Positions 21,253-29,152 of a stretch of DNA of 64,000 nucleotides are shown piece by piece (the stretch's first letter is position 1; the number at the start of each line of letters is the position of its first letter). Under the pieces are notes generated by a model. That model searched no databases. It was not told the origin of the DNA and saw nothing but the letters and a program-made list of their open reading frames with translations. The position numbers and the translations under genes are program-made. This stretch comes from Skermanella pratensis (lineage in GTDB: Bacteria; Pseudomonadota; Alphaproteobacteria; Azospirillales; Azospirillaceae), in contig NZ_CP030265.1 in NCBI RefSeq assembly GCF_008843145.1, positions 3,464,501 through 3,528,500 of the forward strand, given 5' to 3'.

Positions 21253-22959
21253 ATGGATGATGCTCGCTCCCGCAGTGTTCAGATCCGGTTCGGCATCGCT
21301 TCCGAACCGGGCCGGCGCCCACGGAACGAGGACTATGCCGGACTTTATCATGGGACGGGGCTCCAGCGCATCCGGCAGGGGATCGTCGCGGCGGTGGCCG
21401 ACGGCGTCGGCGGCGCCAAGGGGGGCCGGGTCGCGGCGGAACTGGCGGTCAGGACCTTCATCGACGGCTACTATGCCCAGCCGGAGACGGTAGGCGTTCC
21501 TCACGCCGCGGCATCGTCGATCGATGCCTTCAACCGCTGGATACACCAGCTCGGCCGAACGGACGCGACGCTGGAGAACGCATCCTGCACCTTCACGTCG
21601 CTGATCCTGCTCGGCCGGAAGGTGCACGTGCTCCATGTCGGCGATAGCCGCGCCTACCGCCTGAGCGGCGACGAACTGGTGCGCCTGACCGAGGACCACA
21701 CGCTCAAGCACCCCGACCTCAGGCATGTGCTTTTCCGGGCGGTCGGCATCGAGCCGTCGGTCCGGCTGGACCATGCGGTCGAGGCGCTGAGGCCGCACGA
21801 TCGTTTCCTCGTGTGCTCGGACGGCGTGCACGGCACGTTGGGCGACCGCCGCATCCGCGACCTGCTGATCCGGCGCCTTGCGCCGGAGGAGACCGCCCGG
21901 GAAATCGTGAACGCGGCTTTCCAGGCCGGCAGCGCCGACAACATCACGGCCATGGTGATCGACGTCATCAGCCTGCCTCCGGCGGAGCACGCCGACCTGG
22001 AGCCGGCGATCACCGCCCTGCCGATCCGCGATCCGGCGCCCAGGGCCGGAGACACGGTCGACGGCTTCCGGCTGGAATGCGTGCTGTCGGACGGGCGCTA
22101 CAGCCGCCTGTTCAAGGCCGCCGACACGGCCGGCGGCGACCGCACGGTCGTTGTGAAGTTTCCCCAGCCCACCGTCGCGGCGGATGCCACCCATCACTCG
22201 GCCTTCCTGCGGGAGGCGTGGGTGGCGGCGCGCATCCACAGCCCCTGGATCGGCGAGGTGATGGAGGTGCCGCCGGAGCGCCAGACCTGTCTCTATTCGG
22301 TCATGCCGTTCTACGAGGGCGAGACGCTGGAACAGCGGCTGAGCCGCAAGCCGCGCCTGAACTTGCGCGACGGCGTCGAGATCGCGATCAAGCTGTGCAA
22401 GGCGGTCGCGACGCTCCACCGCGCCGGCATCGTCCACCGCGACATCAAGCCGGACAACGTGATTCTGGAATCGGGAGGCGGGCTCCGCCTGATCGACCTG
22501 GGCGTGGTGCGCCTCCCCCGGGTCGAGGACTTCCCGGCCGCCGACATTCCCGGCACGCCCAGCTACATGGCGCCGGAGCTTTTCGGCGGCCAGGGCGGAG
22601 ACGAGCTGAGCGATGTCTATGCATTGGGAGTCACCGTTTATCGGGCCTTCGGCGACCATTGTCCCTATGGCGAGATCGAACCGTTCAGCCGTCCCCGCTA
22701 CGGCAAGCCGGTTCCCCTGTCGCGCTATCGCCCCGACCTTCCCGGCTGGCTCGACGCCGTGCTGGAGCGCGCGGTGGCGGTCGAGCGCCGGGACCGCATC
22801 GCCGATGCCATCGAGCTTGCCTCGGAGCTGGAGAGCGGCCTGGCGCGCGGCGGACCCGTGAGCCTGCGGAAGCCGCCGCTCTATGACCGCGATCCCGTGC
22901 GGTTCTGGCAGGTGGTCTCGCTGATCCTGGGATTGACACTGCTGTTTTCATCCCTCTAG
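21253..22959 (+). CDS. Bifunctional PP2C phosphatase / Ser-Thr protein kinase, tail-anchored
   Basis: The N-terminal PP2C domain (about 8-240) has R-N-E-D-Y, A-D-G-V-G-G, H-V-G-D-S-R-A-Y, C-S-D-G-V and S-A-D-N-I-T metal and fold motifs. The C-terminal kinase domain (about 268-530) has a VVVKF Lys, catalytic H-R-D-I-K-P-D-N and M-A-P-E-L, but DFG reads D-L-G. The final 20 residues (VVSLILGLTLLFSSL) form a membrane anchor, placing both domains in the cytoplasm. Kinase/phosphatase fusions of this kind recur beside nasA and narK in proteobacteria, so a nitrate-linked signalling role is likely but unproven here. Confidence 0.9.
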   Translation: MDDARSRSVQIRFGIASEPGRRPRNEDYAGLYHGTGLQRIRQGIVAAVADGVGGAKGGRVAAELAVRTFIDGYYAQPETVGVPHAAASSIDAFNRWIHQLGRTDATLENASCTFTSLILLGRKVHVLHVGDSRAYRLSGDELVRLTEDHTLKHPDLRHVLFRAVGIEPSVRLDHAVEALRPHDRFLVCSDGVHGTLGDRRIRDLLIRRLAPEETAREIVNAAFQAGSADNITAMVIDVISLPPAEHADLEPAITALPIRDPAPRAGDTVDGFRLECVLSDGRYSRLFKAADTAGGDRTVVVKFPQPTVAADATHHSAFLREAWVAARIHSPWIGEVMEVPPERQTCLYSVMPFYEGETLEQRLSRKPRLNLRDGVEIAIKLCKAVATLHRAGIVHRDIKPDNVILESGGGLRLIDLGVVRLPRVEDFPAADIPGTPSYMAPELFGGQGGDELSDVYALGVTVYRAFGDHCPYGEIEPFSRPRYGKPVPLSRYRPDLPGWLDAVLERAVAVERRDRIADAIELASELESGLARGGPVSLRKPPLYDRDPVRFWQVVSLILGLTLLFSSL

Positions 22960-23000
22960 ACAGGGTCAACACGAGGAAACAGCTACCCGGAGCAGGACCG

Positions 23001-23762
23001 ATGTCCTTCGTAACCGCCGCCGGACGGCGCCTGGACACACGCCGGATCGAGCCGCGGGATGCCGACCGGCCGGTGCTGGTCTTCCTGCACGAGGGGCTCG
23101 GGTCCATCGAGCTGTGGCGGGACTTCCCCGAGCGGGTAGCGGAAGCGACCGGCTGCGGTGCGCTGGTCTATTCGCGCTATGGCTATGGCCGGTCCGAGCG
23201 GCTGGAGGGCAGCCGGAACCCGGACTATCTCCATATCGAGGCCCTGGAAGCCCTGCCGCAGGTGCTGGATGCTTTCGGCATCCGCGAACCGGTTCTGATC
23301 GGGCACAGCGACGGCGCGTCGATCGCGCTGATCCTGGCCGGATCCGGCCTGCGTCCGGTTCGCGGCGCGGTGGTCATGGCGCCTCACGTCTTCGTCGAGG
23401 ACATCACCATCGCAGGGATCGAGGAGGTCAGGACGGCCTACCGGGAGACCGACCTGGCAAAACGCCTCGGCCGCTACCACGACGATCCCGACGGCGTGTT
23501 CAGGGGCTGGAACGATGCCTGGCTGAACCCGGCGTTCCGGTCCTGGAACATCGAGGGGTTCCTGCCCGGCATCCGCTGTCCGCTGCTCGCCGTCCAGGGC
23601 ATCGGGGACGAGTACGCGACCTTGGCCCAGATCGACGCGATCGAGCGGCAGACCGGCGGCCGGTTCGAGAGGCTGGACCTGCCCGACTGCCGCCACACGC
23701 CGCACCGCGACCAGCCGCAGCGGACGCTGGACGCTCTCAGGCGCTTCGTCGAGACGCTCTGA
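23001..23762 (+). CDS. Alpha/beta hydrolase
   Basis: A 253-residue cytoplasmic alpha/beta-hydrolase. Oxyanion-loop region is H-E-G-L-G-S, the nucleophile elbow is G-H-S-D-G-A-S (about residue 98), an acid lies in the QGIGDEYAT strand, and the catalytic His is near the end (C-R-H-T-P-H). The substrate cannot be told from sequence. It lies 41 bases after the kinase/phosphatase gene on the same strand and converges on the NYN-domain gene with 15 bases between. It has no signal peptide. Confidence 0.85.
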   Translation: MSFVTAAGRRLDTRRIEPRDADRPVLVFLHEGLGSIELWRDFPERVAEATGCGALVYSRYGYGRSERLEGSRNPDYLHIEALEALPQVLDAFGIREPVLIGHSDGASIALILAGSGLRPVRGAVVMAPHVFVEDITIAGIEEVRTAYRETDLAKRLGRYHDDPDGVFRGWNDAWLNPAFRSWNIEGFLPGIRCPLLAVQGIGDEYATLAQIDAIERQTGGRFERLDLPDCRHTPHRDQPQRTLDALRRFVETL

Positions 23763-23777
23763 TGGCGCCAAGCCCGC

Positions 23778-25700
23778 TCACGCCGTGACCAGCGGCCCCG
23801 ACTTCTCTTGAGCCTGCTCAGGATTGGAAGGAGCGCCGGAAGCCGAGACCTCCTCGCTCTTCAGGACGAAGCGCCAGGGCTGGCCGGTAGGCTGGGTGAC
23901 CATCAACGCGGGGTGAAGGTCGATGATCCTCTCCACCAGGATCCGCAGATTGCCGCACCCGAACCAGGAACGATCGCCCCAGGTGTTGACCTGCCTGACG
24001 ATGCTGACCAGGTCGAGCCCCGTCAGGGTTCCCTTCCCCGTCACTTCCCCAAGCACCCGATCCGCGACCTCCCGGATCAGGGTGGAAAACTCGATGCCGG
24101 CGGGGGAGGATGGGGAAGCCGCGCCGGCAGCGCCCCTGCCACCCGGCTGCAGTTCGCCCCAGGTCGCCCCGGTCAGCCAGATCGCGAAGAGGGCGTGGTC
24201 GCGGTCGCTCAGCGTCAACTGCGCGTTGGCGCAGGTCTCGACGGCGTTCCGCATGAAGAAACGGGCGATGGCGCCGGGATCCGCTTCGTCCTCGGTGAAG
24301 TTGAAGTCCGACATGGCCAACCCGGTCACCACGTAGGAGATCGCAGCCTTGTCCACATCGAGGCCGCCATCCGCGCAGATCGCGGAGACCTGGCTTTCGA
24401 GGGCCAACTGGTCCTGATAGGGCTCCCGTTCCAGGGCATCGCCGATGGCGCGGAACAGCTTGGCGTAGGTATCCGCCGGCAGGGGCGGCATGTCGGTTAT
24501 CGAGGCGATCCGGCCGATGAAATCCCGGAGTTCCTCCGCCTCCGTCTCGGTCGGCTGGTTGGCGGCGTCGGGTGCCGCCGGCGGCCTGTGCCGGGTGCGG
24601 TCGAAGGCATAACCGGTGCCGGTGACGTCGATGCCGATATCCGGGCCGCCATTGGCGACGATCAGCGCCTTCAGGGTACCGTGCCCCGCCCATTGGCGCT
24701 GTTCCTTGACCCAGTGGCCCATGGTGCGGGTGACGGTCTGCCCCAGGGCGGCCAGGGCCACCGGCCTGTCCGATGCGCGAAGCTCGGCGCGTACGGCAGC
24801 CATGATGCGGCTCTTCAAGGCCGCGTCGTCCAGCCCCGCCAAGTCCGATCCGGCGGCGGGTGATCCGGCGCCCTTCCATTCCACCCGCCAGTCGGCCTCG
24901 CCGATGGTCCTCAACTCCAGGCCGGGCAGCAGGATGCAGAGATGTTCGACCAGCGAGCGCAAGTTGCCGAAGCCGAACCAGGAACTGTTGGTGAACTGGG
25001 GGAACCTGCGCAACACTTCATGCACGTCCCGGCTTGCGACCGGCCCGCTGGAGCGCGCCTGGTCGGCCAGCGCTCCCGCCACGCCGGGGAGCAGTGCCCC
25101 ATAGCCGTCGCGGCCACCGGCGGCCGGCGCCATCGAGGTCGGGGACGGGAAGACGGCCCGCGCCTCTATCCCCAGAGCCTCCTCGACGAAGATGTTCTGA
25201 TCTATCACGGAGTCGCAGGCCGCCCGGTACGCCGCCGCGGAGAACCGGCTGCTCCAAATGGCCGTGCGCCGGTCATGGGCGCGCAGCCTCAGCAGCACCG
25301 GAGTGAAATCGGCGTCCGCGGACAGGATGATGAATTCGTCGATCCGGGTCGTGTGGGTCAGGGTATCCAGGATATCCATCACCATCACGATATCGGCACT
25401 GTTCTTGCCGCGCGACGTGACGGGCGGGCAGTCGATGACCGAAAACGCGTTCCTGCTGAAATAGGCCCGATAGTTGCCGAAGCCGGTCGCGGTCGGGTTC
25501 AGGTAGCAGCGGCGGATCAGGATCGCACGACGCGCCGGTTGAGGATTTCCCTCGTAAGCCCCGCTTTCGAGCCATCTGAGCCAGCGAAGCGGATCGGTCG
25601 CGAAACGCTCGGCCGACTGTGGATTCACATTCAGAAGGTTGATGTAGACATTATCGAAATCGACGAAAACAGCTGTCTTTATGCGATTGGTATCCTGCAA
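23778..25700 (-). CDS. NYN-domain (PIN-like) putative RNase with two repeated C-terminal modules
   Basis: The N-terminal NYN domain (about 5-165) carries the acidic residues expected of a metal-dependent RNase: V-D-F-D-N-V-Y, N-S-A-D-I-V-M-V-M-D and S-A-D-A-D-F-T-P. Two homologous modules of about 60 residues follow, one near 220-290 and one near the C-terminus. Both contain S-W-F-G-x-G-N-L-R-x-L-V-E and end in W-R-V/F. They resemble winged-helix/OST-HTH (LOTUS) modules, although I cannot confirm that. TTG 25700 is chosen because GGGGAG precedes it by eight bases; ATG 25745 in frame has no site. Confidence 0.75.
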   Translation of the reverse strand: MQDTNRIKTAVFVDFDNVYINLLNVNPQSAERFATDPLRWLRWLESGAYEGNPQPARRAILIRRCYLNPTATGFGNYRAYFSRNAFSVIDCPPVTSRGKNSADIVMVMDILDTLTHTTRIDEFIILSADADFTPVLLRLRAHDRRTAIWSSRFSAAAYRAACDSVIDQNIFVEEALGIEARAVFPSPTSMAPAAGGRDGYGALLPGVAGALADQARSSGPVASRDVHEVLRRFPQFTNSSWFGFGNLRSLVEHLCILLPGLELRTIGEADWRVEWKGAGSPAAGSDLAGLDDAALKSRIMAAVRAELRASDRPVALAALGQTVTRTMGHWVKEQRQWAGHGTLKALIVANGGPDIGIDVTGTGYAFDRTRHRPPAAPDAANQPTETEAEELRDFIGRIASITDMPPLPADTYAKLFRAIGDALEREPYQDQLALESQVSAICADGGLDVDKAAISYVVTGLAMSDFNFTEDEADPGAIARFFMRNAVETCANAQLTLSDRDHALFAIWLTGATWGELQPGGRGAAGAASPSSPAGIEFSTLIREVADRVLGEVTGKGTLTGLDLVSIVRQVNTWGDRSWFGCGNLRILVERIIDLHPALMVTQPTGQPWRFVLKSEEVSASGAPSNPEQAQEKSGPLVTA

Positions 25701-26080
25701 AACGCCTGCTCCCCATTTTGCCGCCGCCCGTCCATGCCAAGGCAACGGCCCGTCCCGGTTCCTGATGAGAATCGGCCAACCGCGAGTTTCCAGGGATTTA
25801 GCTTAATAATCCGTAATCAGTCCAGCCCTACTGCCTGATACGCTTTCCGATTGCAAAAAAAGCCGATTGGACCATTCACACCCGGCGTCAGCGCCTCGGC
25901 ATTCTTTTGGGGGCCAAACACAGGTCGGTTTTCGCCTGGGGCGAATGTCGGCTTGTGAAGTCTCGACCGGTTCATGTCGATGCCGCAGGCGAAATAATAT
26001 TATGGTTAACGTTTAATCAACCAATCTCGCCCCATAGTGTCCGGGCGCCACACTCGGTGCGGTTCTTCCTTGTAGACTTG
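25701..26080. other. Intergenic region, possible small-RNA source
   Basis: No convincing gene. The stretch around 25995-26025 is AT-rich (AATAATATTATGGTTAACG). It leads on the plus strand into a strong terminator at 26081-26115 that no annotated plus-strand gene explains. A 70-residue open frame exists, but it has no ribosome site and unremarkable composition. Confidence 0.4.
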
Positions 26081-26115
26081 AGCCCCGCGCGTCGTCCGCT
26101 GCGGGGCTCTTTTTT
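26081..26115 (+). terminator. Strong Rho-independent terminator without an upstream gene
   Basis: AGCCCCGC (26081-26088) pairs perfectly with GCGGGGCT (26101-26108) and is followed by CTTTTTTC. This is the clearest intrinsic terminator in the window, and it works only on the plus strand. The nearest plus-strand gene ends at 23762, over 2 kb away and beyond an opposite-strand gene, so a short transcript from 25701-26080 is implied. Confidence 0.75.
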
Positions 26116-26123
26116 CTAGGGCG

Positions 26124-26639
26124 TCACGCGATGCCGTTCCAGGACCGCTCGCGAGGCGGGACCTGCCAGATGTCCAGGAAGCTCCAGACCATGTTCACCG
26201 TCTCGCCGTCGTCCGACAGTGGGAATAGGCTGTCTGTCAGCCTGACGACGAGTTTGCTCTGCCCGACATAGGGACGATCGGTAAGCAGGGGCCGGCCGGT
26301 GGTCGCGACATACTCATAATCGACCCATCCCTTGTTGCCCGGGACGAGGAACGGCAGTTCGGAGAAACGGATCCCGCGGAGATTCCTGGACGTGATCTTG
26401 TCGATCGCCGTGCCCAGCAGCCTGAAGCGGAAATCCAGCGGATCGCGCAGCACATCGACCAGCGCGGTGGACGACAGGAGGCGCGGGATCTCCACCGGAT
26501 CGATGTCGGCCCGGGACGGCATGCGGCGGTCGCCGCGTTTGGTCATCCAATAGGTCCAGGCTTCCGCGACGAGAGGCGACGAGACTGACGGAAAGCCCTC
26601 GATACTGCTCCTGGCATACTCTGCCCAGACACCGATCAA
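26124..26639 (-). CDS. PAS_5-family PAS domain protein
   Basis: A 171-residue single-domain protein. The pattern PSRADIDPVEIPRLLSSTAL then FRFRLLGTAIDKI, then Y-V-A-T-T-G-R-P-L, then R-L-T-D-S-L-F-P-L-S-D-D-G is that of the PAS_5 family. This family is abundant in Rhodospirillales and has no known ligand. There is no signalling output domain attached. It starts at TTG 26639 behind GAGGTG. It ends eight bases from a plus-strand terminator and may share that region. Confidence 0.75.
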   Translation of the reverse strand: MIGVWAEYARSSIEGFPSVSSPLVAEAWTYWMTKRGDRRMPSRADIDPVEIPRLLSSTALVDVLRDPLDFRFRLLGTAIDKITSRNLRGIRFSELPFLVPGNKGWVDYEYVATTGRPLLTDRPYVGQSKLVVRLTDSLFPLSDDGETVNMVWSFLDIWQVPPRERSWNGIA

Positions 26640-26691
26640 ACGTCACCTCAGCTTAACGCGGATTGGTCCGGCATTTTTCTTTGAAACACTA

Positions 26692-26707
26692 CAAATAAAT
26701 ATATTTG
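26692..26707. promoter_or_regulatory. AT-rich palindrome upstream of the PAS gene
   Basis: CAAATA and TATTTG (6-base arms, 4-base spacer) form an inverted repeat in an AT-rich stretch about 55 bases before the PAS-protein start, in the divergent region 26640-26899. It could be an operator, but AT-rich palindromes also arise by chance. Confidence 0.2.
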
Positions 26708-26899
26708 CAGCACAAGATATTGTCCGGCCCTAACACGATGTTGACGGGTCAAGAACCTTGAATGCTCCTCCGTCGGCACTATGACCGCAATCACAGCCAT
26801 GGCTCCTTGCCGATGAAATGAATCGCTCCATTGTCTCGACTCGCCACGAATCGGAAATTCGATTGTTGAGTCAGGACCGGATCAAGCGGGAGACGATAC

Positions 26900-27139
26900 A
26901 TGTGCGGTCAAACGACTGAAACGGCAGCACTCCGGACGATCAGGACATTGACGGTCGTACTGGCGTGCTCCTTCGGTTATGCGGCGGGCGCCGTGGAGCA
27001 GGCGGCGATAGGAACTCCCTGGCCGACGGCGGTCCGGGCCGACGTCGCCGAGGCCCCGCCCCCGCGCCAGACATACATTCCGGCCGCTGCCGCCCTGCCC
27101 CAGGCCGGCCCTCCGAAGCGTATCGAAAAGCTCCTCTGA
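26900..27139 (+). CDS. Small putative secreted protein, 79 residues
   Basis: Begins MCGQTTETAALRTIRTLTVV and has a signal-peptide-like hydrophobic segment (about 15-32) followed by a Pro/Ala-rich tail with no recognised domain. GGGAG lies about nine bases upstream. It converges on the lipoprotein gene (20 bases between). It may be a real exported peptide or a chance frame. Confidence 0.35.
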   Translation: MCGQTTETAALRTIRTLTVVLACSFGYAAGAVEQAAIGTPWPTAVRADVAEAPPPRQTYIPAAAALPQAGPPKRIEKLL

Positions 27140-27159
27140 GCCGCAGACCAGCACTCCGG

Positions 27160-28005
27160 TCAACTCAGATCATACCATACCTCATGCTCCCGGCATATCG
27201 TACCGACCCCGCCGCGTGAGACGGCGCCGTGAGAATATTCGCGGATGACGGTACGGCATGTGACCGCGGTGTTCCGCGCGCCATCGCCTTTCGACGTTTC
27301 GGCGGCCCCGATCGAAACGACGCCGCTGGCACCCGTCGCCTGGTTGCTCCACGCCAGCTTCGACCCGGCGGGTTCCTGCACCAGTTTCAGCAGGGCGGCG
27401 GCTTCGTAAGGCCGATCCTCGTCGGGCACCAGGGCGGTCGCGGCACGCGTCGCCTCGCTCGCGGCATAGGCGGCGTCGACCTGGACCTGCGCTTCCTGCG
27501 CGGCCACCAGCTTGTCGTGGGCCGACACCGCGCCGTCGGCCATGGCCGGCAGGCCGGTGACCATCAGGGTGCCGCCGGTCGCCATCGCGATCATCATCCG
27601 CCGGGCGACGGCAGGTCCATTTTCGGCGGCGATCTCGGCCAGGGCTTCCCGCACGAGATCCGGCGGTCGAGGTCCGGTGACGGTTCCGGACGCCAGGGTT
27701 GTCAAAGGGACGCCGACGGTGTCGAGCGGCCTCTCGCCGGTCGCCATGGCTTCCGCATACTGCGCGGCCGCATCGTCGAACAGTGCGGCGATGCCCGTCC
27801 GCTCGGCCACCCGGTCGAACACGCCCGTCCTCTGCACGGTGGAATAAGCGTGATCAGAGATTTGCTCGACGGCACAGCCGGACATCAGCAGCGCGCCCGC
27901 AAGTGCCGCTCCGGCCAGCGACCGGAGCGGGGATCTGGACGGGGAACGCCTGGAAACCAAGAACTCTGAACCGGTAACGGTCTTCACGGTCGCATCCTGT
28001 CGCAT
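27160..28005 (-). CDS. Putative lipoprotein with 17 kDa surface-antigen-like C-terminus
   Basis: A 281-residue protein with a basic N-region, a hydrophobic stretch and a lipobox L-M-S-G-C at about residue 44, so it is probably outer-membrane or periplasmic. The middle is helical and Ala-rich. The last 60 residues (W-S-N-Q-A-T-G-A-S-G, T-C-R-T, C-R-E-H-E-V-W-Y) resemble the C-terminal beta-domain of the rickettsial 17 kDa antigen family. The two Cys positions in that part are conserved in the family. The start is uncertain because the N-region before the signal is long. Confidence 0.6.
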   Translation of the reverse strand: MRQDATVKTVTGSEFLVSRRSPSRSPLRSLAGAALAGALLMSGCAVEQISDHAYSTVQRTGVFDRVAERTGIAALFDDAAAQYAEAMATGERPLDTVGVPLTTLASGTVTGPRPPDLVREALAEIAAENGPAVARRMMIAMATGGTLMVTGLPAMADGAVSAHDKLVAAQEAQVQVDAAYAASEATRAATALVPDEDRPYEAAALLKLVQEPAGSKLAWSNQATGASGVVSIGAAETSKGDGARNTAVTCRTVIREYSHGAVSRGGVGTICREHEVWYDLS

Positions 28006-28062
28006 CCACCTGTCGGAAGGGCCGTGACGTGTATCACATAACCGGCTAACGGATGGTTCCGC

Positions 28063-29016
28063 TCACCCTCCACTTGCCTTGTCTAAGCGATCGATCGACG
28101 CGGGATCAAGTGTCAGCCGTGCGGCCGCGGTCAGGTCCCTCAATTGTTCCAGGCTGGTCGCGCTGACGATCGGCGCCGTCAGGCCGGGACGCGCGATCAG
28201 CCAAGCCAGCGCCACCTGGGAAGGATTGGCATCGAGCTTGGCCGCGACCTCGTCCAGTGCCGCCAGGATCGCGTGGCCCCGGTCGTTCAGGTACTTCCTG
28301 ACGACGCCCTCGCCGCGCGGGCTCTTCCCGGCATCCTCGGGCGAGCGGTACTTGCCGGACAGGAAACCGCTGGCCAGCGAGTAGTAGGAGATGACGCCGA
28401 GCTGGTTCTCGCGGCAGATGCCCTCCAGTTCGGCCTCGTATCCGGCGCGGTCGAACAGATTGTACTCCGGCTGCAGGGATTCATAACGGGCGAGGCCGGG
28501 TCGGCCGCCGACCTCCAACGCCTGGCGCAGCCGCGCCGGGCTGAGGTTGGAGGCGCCGACCGCCCTCACCTTGCCCTGGTCGATCAGTTGCTGGTAGGCC
28601 GCCAGGGTGTCCTCGAACGGCGTCTCCGGATCGTCCCAGTGGGATTGGTACAGGTCGATATGATCGGTTTGAAGCCGGCGCAGGGAATCTTCGACGGCAT
28701 TCCGGATATAAGCCGGCGCCAGTCCTTTCTTGCCCTGTCCCATTTCCGACCCGACCTTGGTCGCGATCACCAGCTTGTCCCGGTCGGTGCGGCCCTTCAG
28801 CCAATTTCCGATGATCGTTTCCGACTCGCCGCCCTTGTTGCCCGGGACCCAGGTCGAATAGGAATCGGCCGTGTCGATGAAATCGAAGCCCTGGTCGACG
28901 AAGGCGTCGAGCAGCCGGTGGGAAGTCGCCTCGTCGATCGTCCAGCCGAACACGTTGCCGCCGAAGCAGAGCGGGACGACCGTCAGGCCGGACCGGCCAA
29001 GCTGCCGCTTTTCCAT
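28063..29016 (-). CDS. Aldo/keto reductase
   Basis: A 317-residue NAD(P)H-dependent oxidoreductase with a TIM-barrel fold. The family opening is M-E-K-R-Q-L-G-R-S-G-L and the catalytic tetrad is visible: Asp and Tyr in F-I-D-T-A-D-S-Y, Lys in A-T-K-V-G and His in Y-Q-S-H-W. The cofactor-binding C-terminal region includes PIVSATSLEQLRDL. It belongs to the YajO/Tas-like group by appearance; the substrate is unknown. Separated from the upstream formamidase-like gene by 136 bases containing two hairpins. Confidence 0.88.
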   Translation of the reverse strand: MEKRQLGRSGLTVVPLCFGGNVFGWTIDEATSHRLLDAFVDQGFDFIDTADSYSTWVPGNKGGESETIIGNWLKGRTDRDKLVIATKVGSEMGQGKKGLAPAYIRNAVEDSLRRLQTDHIDLYQSHWDDPETPFEDTLAAYQQLIDQGKVRAVGASNLSPARLRQALEVGGRPGLARYESLQPEYNLFDRAGYEAELEGICRENQLGVISYYSLASGFLSGKYRSPEDAGKSPRGEGVVRKYLNDRGHAILAALDEVAAKLDANPSQVALAWLIARPGLTAPIVSATSLEQLRDLTAAARLTLDPASIDRLDKASGG

Positions 29017-29054
29017 GTCATCAATCCCCGGTGTCGGTGAAACATGCGCGGAAC

Positions 29055-29142
29055 GCTGAAGGCGGTCCCGAAGACCGCCGTCAGCGCCCCGCCATCATAT
29101 CCAGCGAACACCAAGCCGGGAGAGACGTTCCGTTGCCGGAAC
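29055..29142 (-). terminator. Two hairpins after the formamidase-like gene
   Basis: GTTCCG/CGGAAC (29127-29142, 4-base loop) lies just after the stop of the minus-strand gene. A stronger stem then follows (GGCGGTC 29061-29067 with GACCGCC 29073-29079, extended by GCTGA/TCAGC to 29055-29085). Neither has a clear T-run, so termination is plausible but not certain. Confidence 0.4.
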
Positions 29143-29152
29143 ATCCGTCCGA

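Noticed and set aside
25907..26119. 70-codon open frame before the orphan terminator
   Set aside because: No ribosome-binding site and no recognisable protein; it runs through the terminator stem, so a non-coding RNA is the simpler reading.
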